A stretch of 64,000 bases of DNA, taken from NCBI GenBank assembly GCA_900544555.1, contig UQWD01000009.1, positions 1 to 64,000 on the forward strand. Reading direction: 5' to 3'. Source of the stretch: an uncultured Eubacteriales bacterium. Its GTDB lineage: Bacteria > Bacillota > Clostridia > Christensenellales > CAG-138. Shown here one piece after another: positions 42,778-52,949 of the stretch. The notes beneath the pieces were generated by a model. That model saw nothing but the letters and a program-made list of their open reading frames with translations, did not search any database and had not been told where the DNA came from. The translations under genes and the position numbers were made by a program. Within the stretch, counting starts at the first letter, position 1, and every line of letters starts with the position of its first letter.

Positions 42778-42980
42778 AAAGTGCATATCAGTAACGACTT
42801 TAGTTGTTTGCGAACTCAGTTGTACACGGCTGGAGTATTTTTAATTCTAGGATTTATAATACTAAATAGCATATGGCAATTTGCTTGGCTTGAAAACGCA
42901 TGGGCGCTCCGTATCCAAAGTAATGTCATATGGGATATTTTGTGTTATATTAAAAGAAAATGTCAAGGATGGGTTTTGCT
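42778..42980. other. Intergenic region upstream of nadE
   Basis: AT-rich, with no gene. Possible promoter sequences (TTGCTTGG near 42880; TATATT near 42950) are weak. Confidence 0.35.
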
Positions 42981-44894
42981 TTGCAATATGGCTTCTTAAA
43001 CGTATGCGCGGCAACGCCGCAAATCCGCCTGGCGGATTGTATTTACAACGGCGAGCGGATAATTGAGATGATGCGCCGGGCTGCGGCGGAAAAAGCCGCT
43101 TTAGCCGTGTTTCCCGAGCTTTGTATAACAGGCTATACCTGCGCCGATCTTTTCGCGCAAAAAGCCTTAATTGACAGCGCCCTAAACACATTAAAGAAGA
43201 TACGGGACGCAAGCCGGGGCCTGAACATGGTAACCGTTGTAGGGGTTCCAATCAAAAAAGACGGCAAGCTGTATAACTGCGCGGCGGTCATACATGATGG
43301 AAGCGTTTTGGGTGTTGTACCAAAGGCCAATCTGGCCAACTACGGCGAGTTTTATGAACCTCGGCATTTCAGCCCCGCGCCTGAAGCTAATTCCAATATG
43401 CAGCTTTTCGGCCAATCATGCCCGTTTGGGAAGAAGCTGCTTTTTTCCTGCGACTCTATGCAATCGTTTACGCTGGGAATTGAAATATGCGAGGATCTCT
43501 GGGTAGTAGAGCCGCCCTCATCCAGCCATGCGCTCGCGGGCGCGACCCTTATCGCAAACCTTTCGGCCAGCAGCGAGATGATTGGAAAGCGCGAATATCG
43601 CCGCTCTCTCGTATCCTCACAATCCGCAAGGCTAATGTGCGCGTATGTGTATTGCGATGCGGGAGAAGGCGAATCGACTACGGACCTGGTTTTTTCCGGG
43701 CATAGCATCATTGCGGAAAACGGCGTATTCCTGGCGCAAAGCCGTCAGTACGAATGCGGGCTGACTATGGCACAGCCGGATCTCGAACGGATGGAAGCCG
43801 AGCGCGGCCGCGCCACAACGTTCAGCGCGTACAATGCCGCGGGATACCAAACCGTCTCGTTTCATCTAAATACTTATAACACGCCGCTTACGCGCAAGTT
43901 TTCGCCCTTCCCCTTTGTCCCTCAGGAGCCGCTCGACAGGGACGTCCGCTGCGAGGAAATACTCTCCATCCAGGCTCACGGCCTGAAAAAGCGCATTGAG
44001 CATATGGGGGCCGAATCGCTGGTTATCGCCGTATCCGGCGGGCTTGACTCCTGCTTGGCGCTTCTGGTCTGCACGCGCGCTATGGAATTAATCGGCCGTG
44101 ACAAAAGCGCAGTCACCGCGGTGACCATGCCCTGCTTTGGCACCACGGCTCGCACGCGCTCAAACGCTCAAAAGCTATGCCGGCTTCTTGGCGTATCCTT
44201 CAAAACGGTTGATATTACCCGATCGGTTTCAATGCATTTTGAGGATATCGGCCACGCGGGTGGCGATTACAGCACGGTATTTGAAAACGCGCAGGCCCGC
44301 GAGCGTACGCAGGTCGTGATGGATTTGGCCAACAGCGGGCGCGGCCTGGCCGTTGGCACAGGGGATTTGTCGGAACTGGCGCTTGGATGGGCGACGTATA
44401 ACGGTGATCATATGTCCATGTATGGGGTCAATTCCTCCGTTCCCAAAACGCTTATCCGCCATATTATCTCCTATGTTGCGTCTATATCCGGCGATGATTT
44501 AAAAGAGGTGTTGCAGGATATTGTGGATACCCCGGTAAGCCCGGAGCTTCTGCCCGCCAAGGGGGATAGCATGGTTCAGCTAACGGAGGAAATTATCGGC
44601 CCGTATGAGCTTCACGACTTTTTTCTCTATTATGTCGTACGCTTTGGATTCCCACCCGAAAAAATATACTATTTAGCCGTTCAGGCTTTCCGTGAAGCTT
44701 ATACCGGGGAAATCATTCTCAAGTGGCTCAAATTGTTCTATAACCGTTTCTTTTCGCAGCAGTTCAAGCGCTCGTGCCTGCCGGACGGGCCGAAGGTTGG
44801 CTCCGTAACGCTGTCGCCCCGCGGGGACTGGCGCATGCCGAGCGACGCTACCGCGCGCGTTTGGCTGGAGCGGCTCGCAGCCATAAAGCCCTGA
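42981..44894 (+). CDS. nadE: Glutamine-dependent NAD+ synthase
   Basis: About 637 aa. The N-terminal nitrilase-fold glutaminase has the E-K-C triad in FPELCITGY, PKANLANYGEFYEPRHF and GIEICEDLW. The C-terminal synthetase has the ATP PP-loop SGGLDSCLALL and the NAD-synthase segment TGDLSELALGWATYNGDHMSMYGVN. It amidates nicotinic acid adenine dinucleotide. A TTG start at 42981 is chosen because AAGGATGGG lies 7 bases upstream and it gives the usual short N terminus; ATG at 42960 is possible. The operon ends at a strong terminator. Confidence 0.93.
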   Translation: MQYGFLNVCAATPQIRLADCIYNGERIIEMMRRAAAEKAALAVFPELCITGYTCADLFAQKALIDSALNTLKKIRDASRGLNMVTVVGVPIKKDGKLYNCAAVIHDGSVLGVVPKANLANYGEFYEPRHFSPAPEANSNMQLFGQSCPFGKKLLFSCDSMQSFTLGIEICEDLWVVEPPSSSHALAGATLIANLSASSEMIGKREYRRSLVSSQSARLMCAYVYCDAGEGESTTDLVFSGHSIIAENGVFLAQSRQYECGLTMAQPDLERMEAERGRATTFSAYNAAGYQTVSFHLNTYNTPLTRKFSPFPFVPQEPLDRDVRCEEILSIQAHGLKKRIEHMGAESLVIAVSGGLDSCLALLVCTRAMELIGRDKSAVTAVTMPCFGTTARTRSNAQKLCRLLGVSFKTVDITRSVSMHFEDIGHAGGDYSTVFENAQARERTQVVMDLANSGRGLAVGTGDLSELALGWATYNGDHMSMYGVNSSVPKTLIRHIISYVASISGDDLKEVLQDIVDTPVSPELLPAKGDSMVQLTEEIIGPYELHDFFLYYVVRFGFPPEKIYYLAVQAFREAYTGEIILKWLKLFYNRFFSQQFKRSCLPDGPKVGSVTLSPRGDWRMPSDATARVWLERLAAIKP

Positions 44895-44946
44895 CCGCGT
44901 AAAACGCCGGGCGGGACGCGGAACCGAATAAAAACAAGCGGTTTTC

Positions 44947-44976
44947 GCCCCGCGCATGGATTTGCGCGGGGCTTTT
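44947..44976 (+). terminator. Rho-independent terminator after nadE
   Basis: GCCCCGCGCA (44947-44956) pairs perfectly with TGCGCGGGGC (44963-44972), loop of 6, followed by TTTT. Confidence 0.85.
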
Positions 44977-45249
44977 GCTCGTCACGTTTCGGGCGCGAAT
45001 CCAGCAAGGGGATATTCATTTATAACCGTTTTTTATTCCTATTTCTCAAGCGCTTTCCATTGGTTAAAGATATAGGTATACCCATACCGTCGGTCACACG
45101 CTGACAGCATTCTTCAAACAACCTCTGATTTGTGACGGAAGACGGCGATATGGCTCAACAACCATTTCACTTTGAGACGCTCCGCAATCAAAGAGAACTT
45201 AAATTCTTAGCCCATACGTCCTCTTATAAAAAACGCGTTCCATGTCGTC
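44977..45249. other. Intergenic region
   Basis: No gene supported. The adjoining 45250-45313 stretch may be the displaced C-terminal coding sequence of the RCC1-repeat lipoprotein (see its entry). Confidence 0.45.
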
Positions 45250-45313
45250 TTATGCGCCGCATTCTAAGGCATACCAATAGCTTCCGTCAGGCATGAAGGT
45301 TATACCGCAATCA

Positions 45314-47056
45314 TCACTCGCCTGGCCATTCGCCCAAATTCCAGCCGTAAATGCTGTCATGTCCCGTTATTACAACAGATCCATCGCTTTTAAGCCCTAT
45401 CGTTAACCAATCCACGCAGGAGATGGCAATGATATCCCTCCAGCCGGATACATCGCATTGCCCGTTGGAGTTATCTCCGGCCGTTACGACCGTTCCGTCA
45501 CTTTTTAGCCCCACGGTATGTACTGACGAGGCCGCGACGGCCGATAAATCCTTCCAATCCGTAACGTCGCATTGTCCATACAGGTTGTCGCCAACGGCAA
45601 CGGCTGTGCCGTCGCTTACAAGCCCGACAGTATGCCATTGCCCAGCAGCTATGGCCGTAATATCCGTCCAATCCGCCACGGCGCCCTGATTAAAGTAATC
45701 GATAGCGCCCGACGTAACCACCGTGCCGTCCTCTCTAAGCCCGACGGCTTCGCCTGTTGCTGAGATGGCGCGTATATCCCGCCAATCCGACACATCCCGT
45801 TCCAAGCCGGTTGAAACTACCGTACCGTCCTCCTTAAGACCCAGCGTAAAGCCCTGCCCCCCCGCTATCGCGACAATATCCTTCCAGCTCTCCACATCGC
45901 ACTCGCCATAAAGGGAATAATACCCCCACGCAACGACCGTGCCGTCACGCTTAAGCCCCACAATACACGAAGTTCCACATGAGATGGCCGTTAAATCCGA
46001 CCATTTGCTTACCACGCTGTTCTTGTTTCCTGTTTCGGCTATAACCCCGTCTTTAGTCAAGGCCAGGTCGTCTGATATTGCGGATATGTCCGTACGCCCT
46101 ACTAAATCCTCGTTGAGATAATAAGTCCAGCCGGATCCCGTTACGAGAATGCTCCCATCGCTTTTAAGCCCTACAGTATATGCCACACCCGCCGAAACAG
46201 CAACAGTGTCGCTCCACTGCTCAACATCGCACTCACCCGAATCAGACCCGCCGGCGGCTAAAACCGTTCCGTCGCTTTGAAGGCCCACAATATGGGTTTC
46301 GCTCAGCGCAATCCGTTCGATATCATTCCAGCTCATAGTTATTTCTTTTTCTTCGTCTACGAACCTGCCGTCCCAAACGACCTTCCCATCCCTCGTCAGC
46401 CCTGCAATAGATTGGCTATTGGCCGAAACATCGATAATACTATTCCAACGTAAGGCTCGCTCGATTTCCTCACTCATGCGCCCGGTCAAAACGACCTTGC
46501 CATCCTTTTTAACGCCGGCTGTATAAAAATCTCCCGCCGACACCGAAACAATATCCGTCCATTCAGTAACGTCGCACTGCCCGTCCGCGTTTTCCCCGAC
46601 TGCCACTACGGTCCCGTCGCTTTTAAGCCCTACCGTATGCCAATTCCCCGCGGATACCGCGACGACGTCCGCCCATTCCTGTACATTACAGCTTCCGTCA
46701 ATGTTATAGCCCGCCGCCACGACCGTGCCGTCCTTTTTAAGCCCCGCCGAATGGCGGTAGCCCGCGGATACGGCGATAATCTCCGCCCAGCCGGATACCT
46801 CGCATTGGCCGTCTGTATTGTCCCCCGCCGCGACGGCCGAGCCGTCGCTCCGCAGCCCGATAACAAACTTGCTTGAATTTGAAGCCGTTATCATAGGCTC
46901 TGTAATAAACGGTCCAGGATCGACTTGCGCCGTGGGTTCAGGTGCAATCGGGGCGGTAGGCTCCGTTTGCATGGTGCCCCTCCCGTTCTCGCAGCCGGGA
47001 AGGATAAGTGCCGTTATAAAAAAAACAACCAATACCACAGCAACACTTTTTTTCAT
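45314..47056 (-). CDS. RCC1-repeat lipoprotein
   Basis: 580 aa. A lipoprotein signal (MKKSVAVVLVVFFITALILPGC, lipobox LPGC) and a Thr/Pro linker (about 26-55) lead to a dozen or so RCC1 repeats of 35-45 residues (pattern AVSAGxxHTVGLKSDGTVVAxGxNxxGQCDVxxWxD), predicting one or two beta-propellers on the cell surface. Start ATG 47056 has AAGGAGAG upstream. Near the end the frame closes with LGEWPGE, but shifting one frame keeps going for 21 codons to a stop at 45250 (ASDDCGITFMPDGSYWYALECGA), so a 3' frameshift is possible. Function unknown; ligand binding is a guess. Confidence 0.85.
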   Translation of the reverse strand: MKKSVAVVLVVFFITALILPGCENGRGTMQTEPTAPIAPEPTAQVDPGPFITEPMITASNSSKFVIGLRSDGSAVAAGDNTDGQCEVSGWAEIIAVSAGYRHSAGLKKDGTVVAAGYNIDGSCNVQEWADVVAVSAGNWHTVGLKSDGTVVAVGENADGQCDVTEWTDIVSVSAGDFYTAGVKKDGKVVLTGRMSEEIERALRWNSIIDVSANSQSIAGLTRDGKVVWDGRFVDEEKEITMSWNDIERIALSETHIVGLQSDGTVLAAGGSDSGECDVEQWSDTVAVSAGVAYTVGLKSDGSILVTGSGWTYYLNEDLVGRTDISAISDDLALTKDGVIAETGNKNSVVSKWSDLTAISCGTSCIVGLKRDGTVVAWGYYSLYGECDVESWKDIVAIAGGQGFTLGLKEDGTVVSTGLERDVSDWRDIRAISATGEAVGLREDGTVVTSGAIDYFNQGAVADWTDITAIAAGQWHTVGLVSDGTAVAVGDNLYGQCDVTDWKDLSAVAASSVHTVGLKSDGTVVTAGDNSNGQCDVSGWRDIIAISCVDWLTIGLKSDGSVVITGHDSIYGWNLGEWPGE

Positions 47057-47209
47057 TTGCTCTCTCCTTATTTTTCGATATTTATACGTTTCTAAAAAAC
47101 GTTTAATTGAATTATTCACCCGTTTATGTGCCGGCGGCCGTTAATTCCGTAGCGCATCACAAAGCCAGCCAAACTTCTCGCATATTCATTAAGAATACTT
47201 CAAGTAGAA

Positions 47210-48109
47210 TCACGGATTATCCCGATAATCCGCCTCCGCTATGCGGTAGCAGATGGTTTCGTAACAGCCTTCAAGGAGGAAATCCTTATTGAACGTGATG
47301 GTTTCCACCAGCAGTTTCCCCTTTACCAGCTCAAAGGTCAGCTTCAAGGCCCCGTCCGTCAAAACGCTCACCGTCGTATATGGTACATACTCCGGATATA
47401 GTATGGGCATATCGTAGGCGACGATCTTCCTGTAAAAGTATTCGCTGTAAACCGCCATAGCAGGATCAATTGCGATGAGCTCGCTTATTTCCATCCCTTT
47501 CTTAACGCCGGAGAAATCCGCATACGACAGCTTATTTTCCATTAAAACCGGCACGCCGGCAGTTCTGAAACAGCTTGAATTCGAAAAAACATAGATCCGC
47601 TGCCCCTGCTCCGTTTCGTACATCAGGTAGCAGTATCCCCCGTCATCCATCATACGGATGGCCTCCGTAGGCACGCATTCCAAGAAATATGTGAACCAAA
47701 TTCCCTGTGAATTTGGATACGTCATGGTATAAAATCCGCTGTCGTAACCGAGTCGTATATAGCGGTATCGACTAGGCTTCATTTCGATGATAGAGTCCTT
47801 CCAATAAATTGGTATGTCAATAGGTTCGCTCTCGCTTTTACCCGCATGGCGGAGCAACATGGATTTTAACTCCTGTTCGCTCAATGGCGTTATTTTCTCA
47901 TACGGGATTACGCGAAGATATTCAGGAGCAGGCTCCGGCGAGGGCATAGGCTGAGCCGAAGGCGACGGAACCACGGCGATCGGGCTTTCGCTTCCATCAG
48001 GGTGCGGCGTACCGGCCCCGCCTGCGGGAACAGGCGCTGAACATCCGGCAGCCAGCAGTAACAGGCATAGGGTAGCGGCAAGAACCCGGGCATAAATCCT
48101 GTTTGTCAT
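47210..48109 (-). CDS. Lipoprotein, unknown function
   Basis: 299 aa. Signal peptide with lipobox LAAGC (residues about 19-23), a Pro/Ser-rich linker (about 25-65), and a folded extracytoplasmic domain I do not recognise. AAGGAGG precedes the ATG. It lies upstream of the RCC1 lipoprotein on the same strand with about 150 bp between, so co-transcription is possible. Confidence 0.8.
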   Translation of the reverse strand: MTNRIYARVLAATLCLLLLAAGCSAPVPAGGAGTPHPDGSESPIAVVPSPSAQPMPSPEPAPEYLRVIPYEKITPLSEQELKSMLLRHAGKSESEPIDIPIYWKDSIIEMKPSRYRYIRLGYDSGFYTMTYPNSQGIWFTYFLECVPTEAIRMMDDGGYCYLMYETEQGQRIYVFSNSSCFRTAGVPVLMENKLSYADFSGVKKGMEISELIAIDPAMAVYSEYFYRKIVAYDMPILYPEYVPYTTVSVLTDGALKLTFELVKGKLLVETITFNKDFLLEGCYETICYRIAEADYRDNP

Positions 48110-48653
48110 AAAAAAACCTCCTTCTGTGTTTCTGTTTCGTATTTATGGTCGCCAAGCAAATACATCTAAATATTAAAAAAATTACTATGCGCTATACGGC
48201 TTGAGCCGCATTAAACCACATTTTCTCTTCCTTTGCGCAATCTTAATGAAAATTCTCGTCTAAGCCCGCGCTGAGAGTACCGCTTTAAAAAATACAAAAA
48301 GGCTTGTATATACAACCGAGCGGCAGTATATATGTCTATATTACTTATTGATAACAAAATTGTAAAGGTAAAATTTACATTTTTTATATATAGATTTGTT
48401 ATCCGTGAAATGAAAGCGCAATTTAAAAATTTACATAATAACCGTAATCTCATATTGTACTAAGCCGAATAACAGCGCCGAAGCAGGCTTATGCCGGCGC
48501 GCTATTCGACTTAATGCGTTATTTCCATAAACTACCATACGAATTATGACAATAAACGCGCAATGTAGCATTGACCTAAGTACTGCGTTTTGTTAAAATA
48601 CAACACGCAGAAATGCATGCATAGTTAACACGTGGGCGGTTTATAAATGTGTT
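48110..48653. other. AT-rich intergenic region
   Basis: About 540 bp with no supported gene. Several runs of A/T and short open frames without ribosome-binding sites. Confidence 0.55.
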
Positions 48654-49154
48654 TTAAGCACGCCTGATTTCCCCGCATGCGATTTTCTCCCCCGAATTTC
48701 CTGCGGGCTGTGTAGAGAAATCGTCCATGTGGCTATGCAAAATAACCGTTCGGCCAATTACGTCATTCACATTAAACCTTCCGGTCCATACGGCCATAAA
48801 CGACTGGCCGCCGGACTCAAATACGGGCGGCAAATCCCCCGCGTGAAACGGATGAGCGCAGTTATTCGGATTATAATGGCTGCCCACGGCGGAGAAGCTT
48901 TCCTCCGGCGTTCCGGTGCAGCTATCGCCCTCATGGATATGAAACGCGAATATATTCCCACCGCACTTTCCGGTTTTCTCAGGCAGGCCCATAAACTCCG
49001 CGACAACAAGCACGCCCGGAGAATCCTGATAGAACGATACCATTCCGCGAAGGTTCAGATGCTGCGCGTTGCCGCGCACAATCGCCCTCGCGTCCGGCTT
49101 TCTCAGCATCAGCTTACCCATTTGCTTGGCTTTTGACAAAAAAGAGAGGAACAC
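48654..49154 (-). CDS. Cu/Zn superoxide dismutase family protein
   Basis: 166 aa. All metal-ligand segments are present: FHIHEG (Cu), GSHYNP (bridging), HPFHAGDLP (Zn His and Asp) and the final HSHMDDFSTQPAGNSGEKIACG. Disulfide cysteines are in place. There is no obvious signal peptide, so a cytoplasmic or wall-associated location is uncertain. The start is GTG 49154 with AGGAGG 7 bases upstream. Finding this enzyme in an anaerobe is less common than Fe/Mn SOD or superoxide reductase. It is followed upstream by a metal-type regulator and a second FeoB. Confidence 0.88.
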   Translation of the reverse strand: MFLSFLSKAKQMGKLMLRKPDARAIVRGNAQHLNLRGMVSFYQDSPGVLVVAEFMGLPEKTGKCGGNIFAFHIHEGDSCTGTPEESFSAVGSHYNPNNCAHPFHAGDLPPVFESGGQSFMAVWTGRFNVNDVIGRTVILHSHMDDFSTQPAGNSGEKIACGEIRRA

Positions 49155-49252
49155 TCTTATACCTCCTGTCCACTTTAAAATTGAAACTATACTATCAATA
49201 TATGTATATAACAGGAAAGAGTTAATTGTTTAGAATCAGAAGTTACATAACA

Positions 49253-50383
49253 TTACTCATCATCCATCAGAACGCGGTAGACGGTATTGAAAAAACGCTT
49301 GATAGTCGTTTTGTTTGCCGTGTAATAAATGATATGCCCTTCCCCTTTTTGCGCGGTTATCATGCCGCATTTGCTTAACGCGGCTAAGTGCCGGGAAACC
49401 GTAGTCGCGTCAAGACCGACCCGGGTAGCTATTTCAAATCCGAAAAGCCTCTTGTTCTTTAGCAGATGGATGATTTCAAGGCGCTTTTTGTTGCCGAGCG
49501 TATGGAGAGTCTTTTGAATCAAATCAATTTTCAATTCACGGCTGTGAATGATTATATCCGGCTCAACCAGCATTCCTATGTACAGGTTAGCGGTACGATC
49601 ATCATCAGCGAGCGGGTCCGCAGTCATACAATCGCACGCGATACGCCATAAATACGCCTGTAAATCCCGATTTTCAAACTGCACGCCTTCACCGCCTTCC
49701 TCGTTTATCATCCGCGCAAGGCTTGTTTGGCTGAAATATTTGTGCCAAAACGCTTCGCGCTCAACGGCCGCCCCGTCAAAAACGCCGAGGCGGGTATCGA
49801 GCTTCTCGGCTACGGGCCTGAGCAAATCCGCCAAGCGGTCTATTTCATTATCAAAATCGGACAAGGCCTTAAAGATATCCCATTTATACCGGTTAGGAAT
49901 ATCGATTAAATCCACCTGTTCCTTTAAGCTCTTCATCGGGCCGTTTTCCTCTTTCACGTATTCGATGAACCCCAGGTAACCAATCCGGCAAAAGCTGTAA
50001 TTAGCGCCCGTCAGCTTCTTAAAACGCTCCTTTATCCTAAGGACCGATTCGTCAAAATCCGTTACCGATATATCCGCAAACGCAAATGTCATGATTTTAG
50101 CCAGGCAGATGCTGGTCATATTTGTCCCCGTCTCGTATCTGGCAAAATAACGCTCAATATCATCATCCTTTGCATCGATGACGGAGCCGGCCTCCCTAAA
50201 CAGCTTATTAAGCGCCGATATATATTCGTATATGGCGTTTTTTTGCCTCTCGTCAAATCTTTCGTTGTACTGGTTGATGATACGCTGTTCCAATGAACCC
50301 GACGTATCACCCCGAATATATCTGTAAACAAGCTCTATGGATTCCAAAAACAGGTTAGGCCGGCTTATAAATCGAATATTCAT
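49253..50383 (-). CDS. ArsR-type HTH regulator with large N-terminal domain
   Basis: About 376 aa. The last 90 residues are an ArsR winged helix (KKRLEIIHLLKNKRLFGFEIATRVGLDATTVSRHLAALSKCGMITAQKGEGHIIYYT). The 280-residue N-terminal part is helical and unrecognised, with no Cys-rich metal site. Start is uncertain: ATG 50383 fits the natural MNIRFISRPN opening, while ATG 50428 would add 15 unlikely residues; neither has a good RBS. It is divergent from the second feoB and next to the SOD gene, so control of one or both is plausible. Confidence 0.75.
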   Translation of the reverse strand: MNIRFISRPNLFLESIELVYRYIRGDTSGSLEQRIINQYNERFDERQKNAIYEYISALNKLFREAGSVIDAKDDDIERYFARYETGTNMTSICLAKIMTFAFADISVTDFDESVLRIKERFKKLTGANYSFCRIGYLGFIEYVKEENGPMKSLKEQVDLIDIPNRYKWDIFKALSDFDNEIDRLADLLRPVAEKLDTRLGVFDGAAVEREAFWHKYFSQTSLARMINEEGGEGVQFENRDLQAYLWRIACDCMTADPLADDDRTANLYIGMLVEPDIIIHSRELKIDLIQKTLHTLGNKKRLEIIHLLKNKRLFGFEIATRVGLDATTVSRHLAALSKCGMITAQKGEGHIIYYTANKTTIKRFFNTVYRVLMDDE

Positions 50384-50518
50384 CACATACCATACCGGGG
50401 CGTTGCGGCGTCCCGGCATACTCCTCATGTTTTTTACGGCGTGACGCCGCAGGTTAATTTAATTCATAACTCATATTGCCATATTTGTCAATGTTAAATG
50501 CCGTGTTCTGCAATCCTA

Positions 50519-50530
50519 CAAGACGTCTTG
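50519..50530. promoter_or_regulatory. 12-bp palindrome upstream of feoB2
   Basis: CAAGACGTCTTG, perfectly symmetrical, in the divergent region between the ArsR-type regulator and the second FeoB. A related half, AAGTCTT, follows at 50531. Possible operator. Confidence 0.4.
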
Positions 50531-50664
50531 AAGTCTTAATGTAAGCGGAGCCGGGCCGTCTTTGCGCTTTATACCGCGCCTGTAAGGTTTTTTTAGCGAA
50601 TATGCGGTTATTCCCGCACATAAGCATAACACAAAAGTTAAATGCACAACAGGAGGTAGCGCGT

Positions 50665-52758
50665 ATGGAAACGCCGTTTACGCCTCATTTTACCGTGGCC
50701 CTTGCCGGGAACCCGAACGTCGGCAAAAGCACGGTGTTCAACGCGTTAACCGGCATGAACCAGCATACGGGAAATTGGCCGGGAAAAACAGTAGCTGTGG
50801 CAAGGGGGCAGTATCAGTATGAGGGAGAGCAATTTACGCTTGTTGACCTGCCGGGAACCTATTCGATTATGTCGAATTCGCAGGAGGAGGAGATCGCGCG
50901 GGATTTCCTGTGTTTTGACGCTCCTGACGCGGTTGTTGTGGTATGCGATGCAACCGTTCTTGAGCGCAACCTCAACCTTGTGCTTCAGGTTCATGAGCTC
51001 TGCCCCAAAACGATCGTATGCGTCAACCTTATGGACGAGGCGAAGAAGAAGCGGATTACGGTGGATCTCGCCGTACTCGAACGAGAGCTCGGCTTACCGG
51101 TCGTCGGCTGTTCGGCGCGTTCAAACCAGGGGCTCGATGAGCTCGTGGAAAAAATATCGGAATCGGTAAAGGCTCCCACGCGCCCGCCTCTCAGCCTGAG
51201 CTACGGGCGGGTAATCGATGAAGCCGCGGATATTTTGGCCCACCATTTGCCTTCGCCTGTCTCGGCCTCATCCATACCGCCGCGTTGGGCGGCCGTTAAG
51301 GTGTTGGATGGCGAACCCACCTTAATTCAATCCCTTGAAAACAGGCTGTCAATGCGTATAGGGGATTATCCCGAAGCCGCTAATGCGCTGAGCAGCGCTC
51401 GCGCCGCCTTGAACGCGGCGGGAATGGACTCGGATGCGTTTCGGGATCAGGTGGTTGGCCGCATCGTCGCCCGGGCCGCCGAGATAAATAAGCTGGCCGT
51501 ATCTTACGGTAAAGAGGATTTTTTGGAGCATGACCGCAAAATCGATAAAATACTCACGGGCCGCTATACCGCCCTGCCCGTTATGCTTCTGCTTTTGGCG
51601 GTTGTGTTTTTTATCACCATAACCGGGGCGAATTACCCTTCCTCGCTTTTGTCTGAAGGCCTGTTCTGGATACAGGACAGGTTGGTCGATCTTTTTAATT
51701 GGGCGGGCGCTCCCCAATGGCTGACCGGTGTGCTGATCTTTGGCGTATACAGGGTGCTGGCATGGGTTATCGCCGTTATGCTCCCTCCGATGGCCATATT
51801 TTTTCCATTGTTTACTTTGCTGGAGGATTCCGGTTACCTACCCCGCGTCGCGTTCAATCTGGACAGAAGCTTTCATAAGGCCTGCGCATGCGGCAAGCAG
51901 GCGCTAACCATGTGCATGGGGTTCGGCTGCAACGCCGTGGGCGTAACCGGATGCCGTATCATCGATTCGCCGCGCGAGCGGCTTATCGCGATTATCACAA
52001 ATAACTTTGTTCCGTGCAACGGCAGGTTCCCAACGCTCATTGCAATTATCAGCATGTTTTTTTTGGGGGGCGCCGTCGGGTTTGGCGCGTCTATACTTTC
52101 AGCCATACTGCTTACAGCCGTAATTGTGCTGGGCATATTGATGACGTTCATGGCCTCGCGCATTCTATCTAAAACCGTCTTAAGAGGCGTGCCATCCGCG
52201 TTTACCCTTGAGCTTCCGCCATACCGTAGGCCGCAGTTCGGCAAGGTAATCATCCGCTCGATTTTCGATAGGACCCTCTTCGTGCTTGGGAGGGCCGTCG
52301 CCGTAGCCGCCCCGGCCGGGCTCATCATATGGATAATGGGCAACGTATATGTAGACGGGGCTTCAATTCTTAAAATATGTTCCGGGTTCCTGGACCCATT
52401 CGCGAGGGTTCTGGGGCTCGACGGCGTTATCCTGCTCGCGTTCATACTCGGGTTTCCCGCAAACGAAATTGTGATACCCGTCGCTATCATGGCGTACATG
52501 CAGGCCGGAAGCATTTTGGATTTGAACCTTATAGAGTTGAAAACGCTCCTCGTGGATAACGGATGGACCTGGCTGACCGCGCTATGCACCATGCTTTTCT
52601 GTTTGATGCATTGGCCCTGCTCAACAACCTGCCTGACTATAAAAAAAGAAACGCAGAGCATGAAATGGACCGGCGTCTCCTTCCTGGCCCCCACGCTGTG
52701 CGGCATGGCGTTGTGCGCGGCCGTGGCGGGGCTGGCACGGCTGTTCGGCCTTGCATAG
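50665..52758 (+). CDS. feoB: Ferrous iron transporter FeoB (second copy)
   Basis: 697 aa. G domain: G1 GNPNVGKST (15-23), G3 DLPG, G4 NLMD. The membrane region carries two Gate repeats with FGCNAVGVTGCRIIDSPRERL and FVPCNGRFPT. It has no FeoA domain and is only distantly similar to the FeoA-FeoB fusion at 1474-4035, so the two belong to separate FeoB lineages and may differ in metal or conditions. The start at ATG 50665 has AGGAGG 8 bases upstream. No feoA is adjacent. Confidence 0.93.
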   Translation: METPFTPHFTVALAGNPNVGKSTVFNALTGMNQHTGNWPGKTVAVARGQYQYEGEQFTLVDLPGTYSIMSNSQEEEIARDFLCFDAPDAVVVVCDATVLERNLNLVLQVHELCPKTIVCVNLMDEAKKKRITVDLAVLERELGLPVVGCSARSNQGLDELVEKISESVKAPTRPPLSLSYGRVIDEAADILAHHLPSPVSASSIPPRWAAVKVLDGEPTLIQSLENRLSMRIGDYPEAANALSSARAALNAAGMDSDAFRDQVVGRIVARAAEINKLAVSYGKEDFLEHDRKIDKILTGRYTALPVMLLLLAVVFFITITGANYPSSLLSEGLFWIQDRLVDLFNWAGAPQWLTGVLIFGVYRVLAWVIAVMLPPMAIFFPLFTLLEDSGYLPRVAFNLDRSFHKACACGKQALTMCMGFGCNAVGVTGCRIIDSPRERLIAIITNNFVPCNGRFPTLIAIISMFFLGGAVGFGASILSAILLTAVIVLGILMTFMASRILSKTVLRGVPSAFTLELPPYRRPQFGKVIIRSIFDRTLFVLGRAVAVAAPAGLIIWIMGNVYVDGASILKICSGFLDPFARVLGLDGVILLAFILGFPANEIVIPVAIMAYMQAGSILDLNLIELKTLLVDNGWTWLTALCTMLFCLMHWPCSTTCLTIKKETQSMKWTGVSFLAPTLCGMALCAAVAGLARLFGLA

Positions 52759-52949
52759 GGCTGTTAATTTTCTCAATGGTTTTATTCGCGGAGCGCATAC
52801 GACAGCTCAAATCAAAGCCTAAGGTATGCTGTTTACCCAGCTATCATGAAGGCATATTAGTCTCAGGCGAATCCCTAACCCGAGTTCGCCTTTCATTATG
52901 AACTCCAGAGATTCCGTTTTATAAGCGTAAGCTTAAGTCGGAGCAAATC

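Noticed and set aside
51873..52706. 277-codon frame antisense to feoB2
   Set aside because: Lies wholly opposite a clear FeoB and has no RBS or natural protein features; a shadow of GC-rich codon use.
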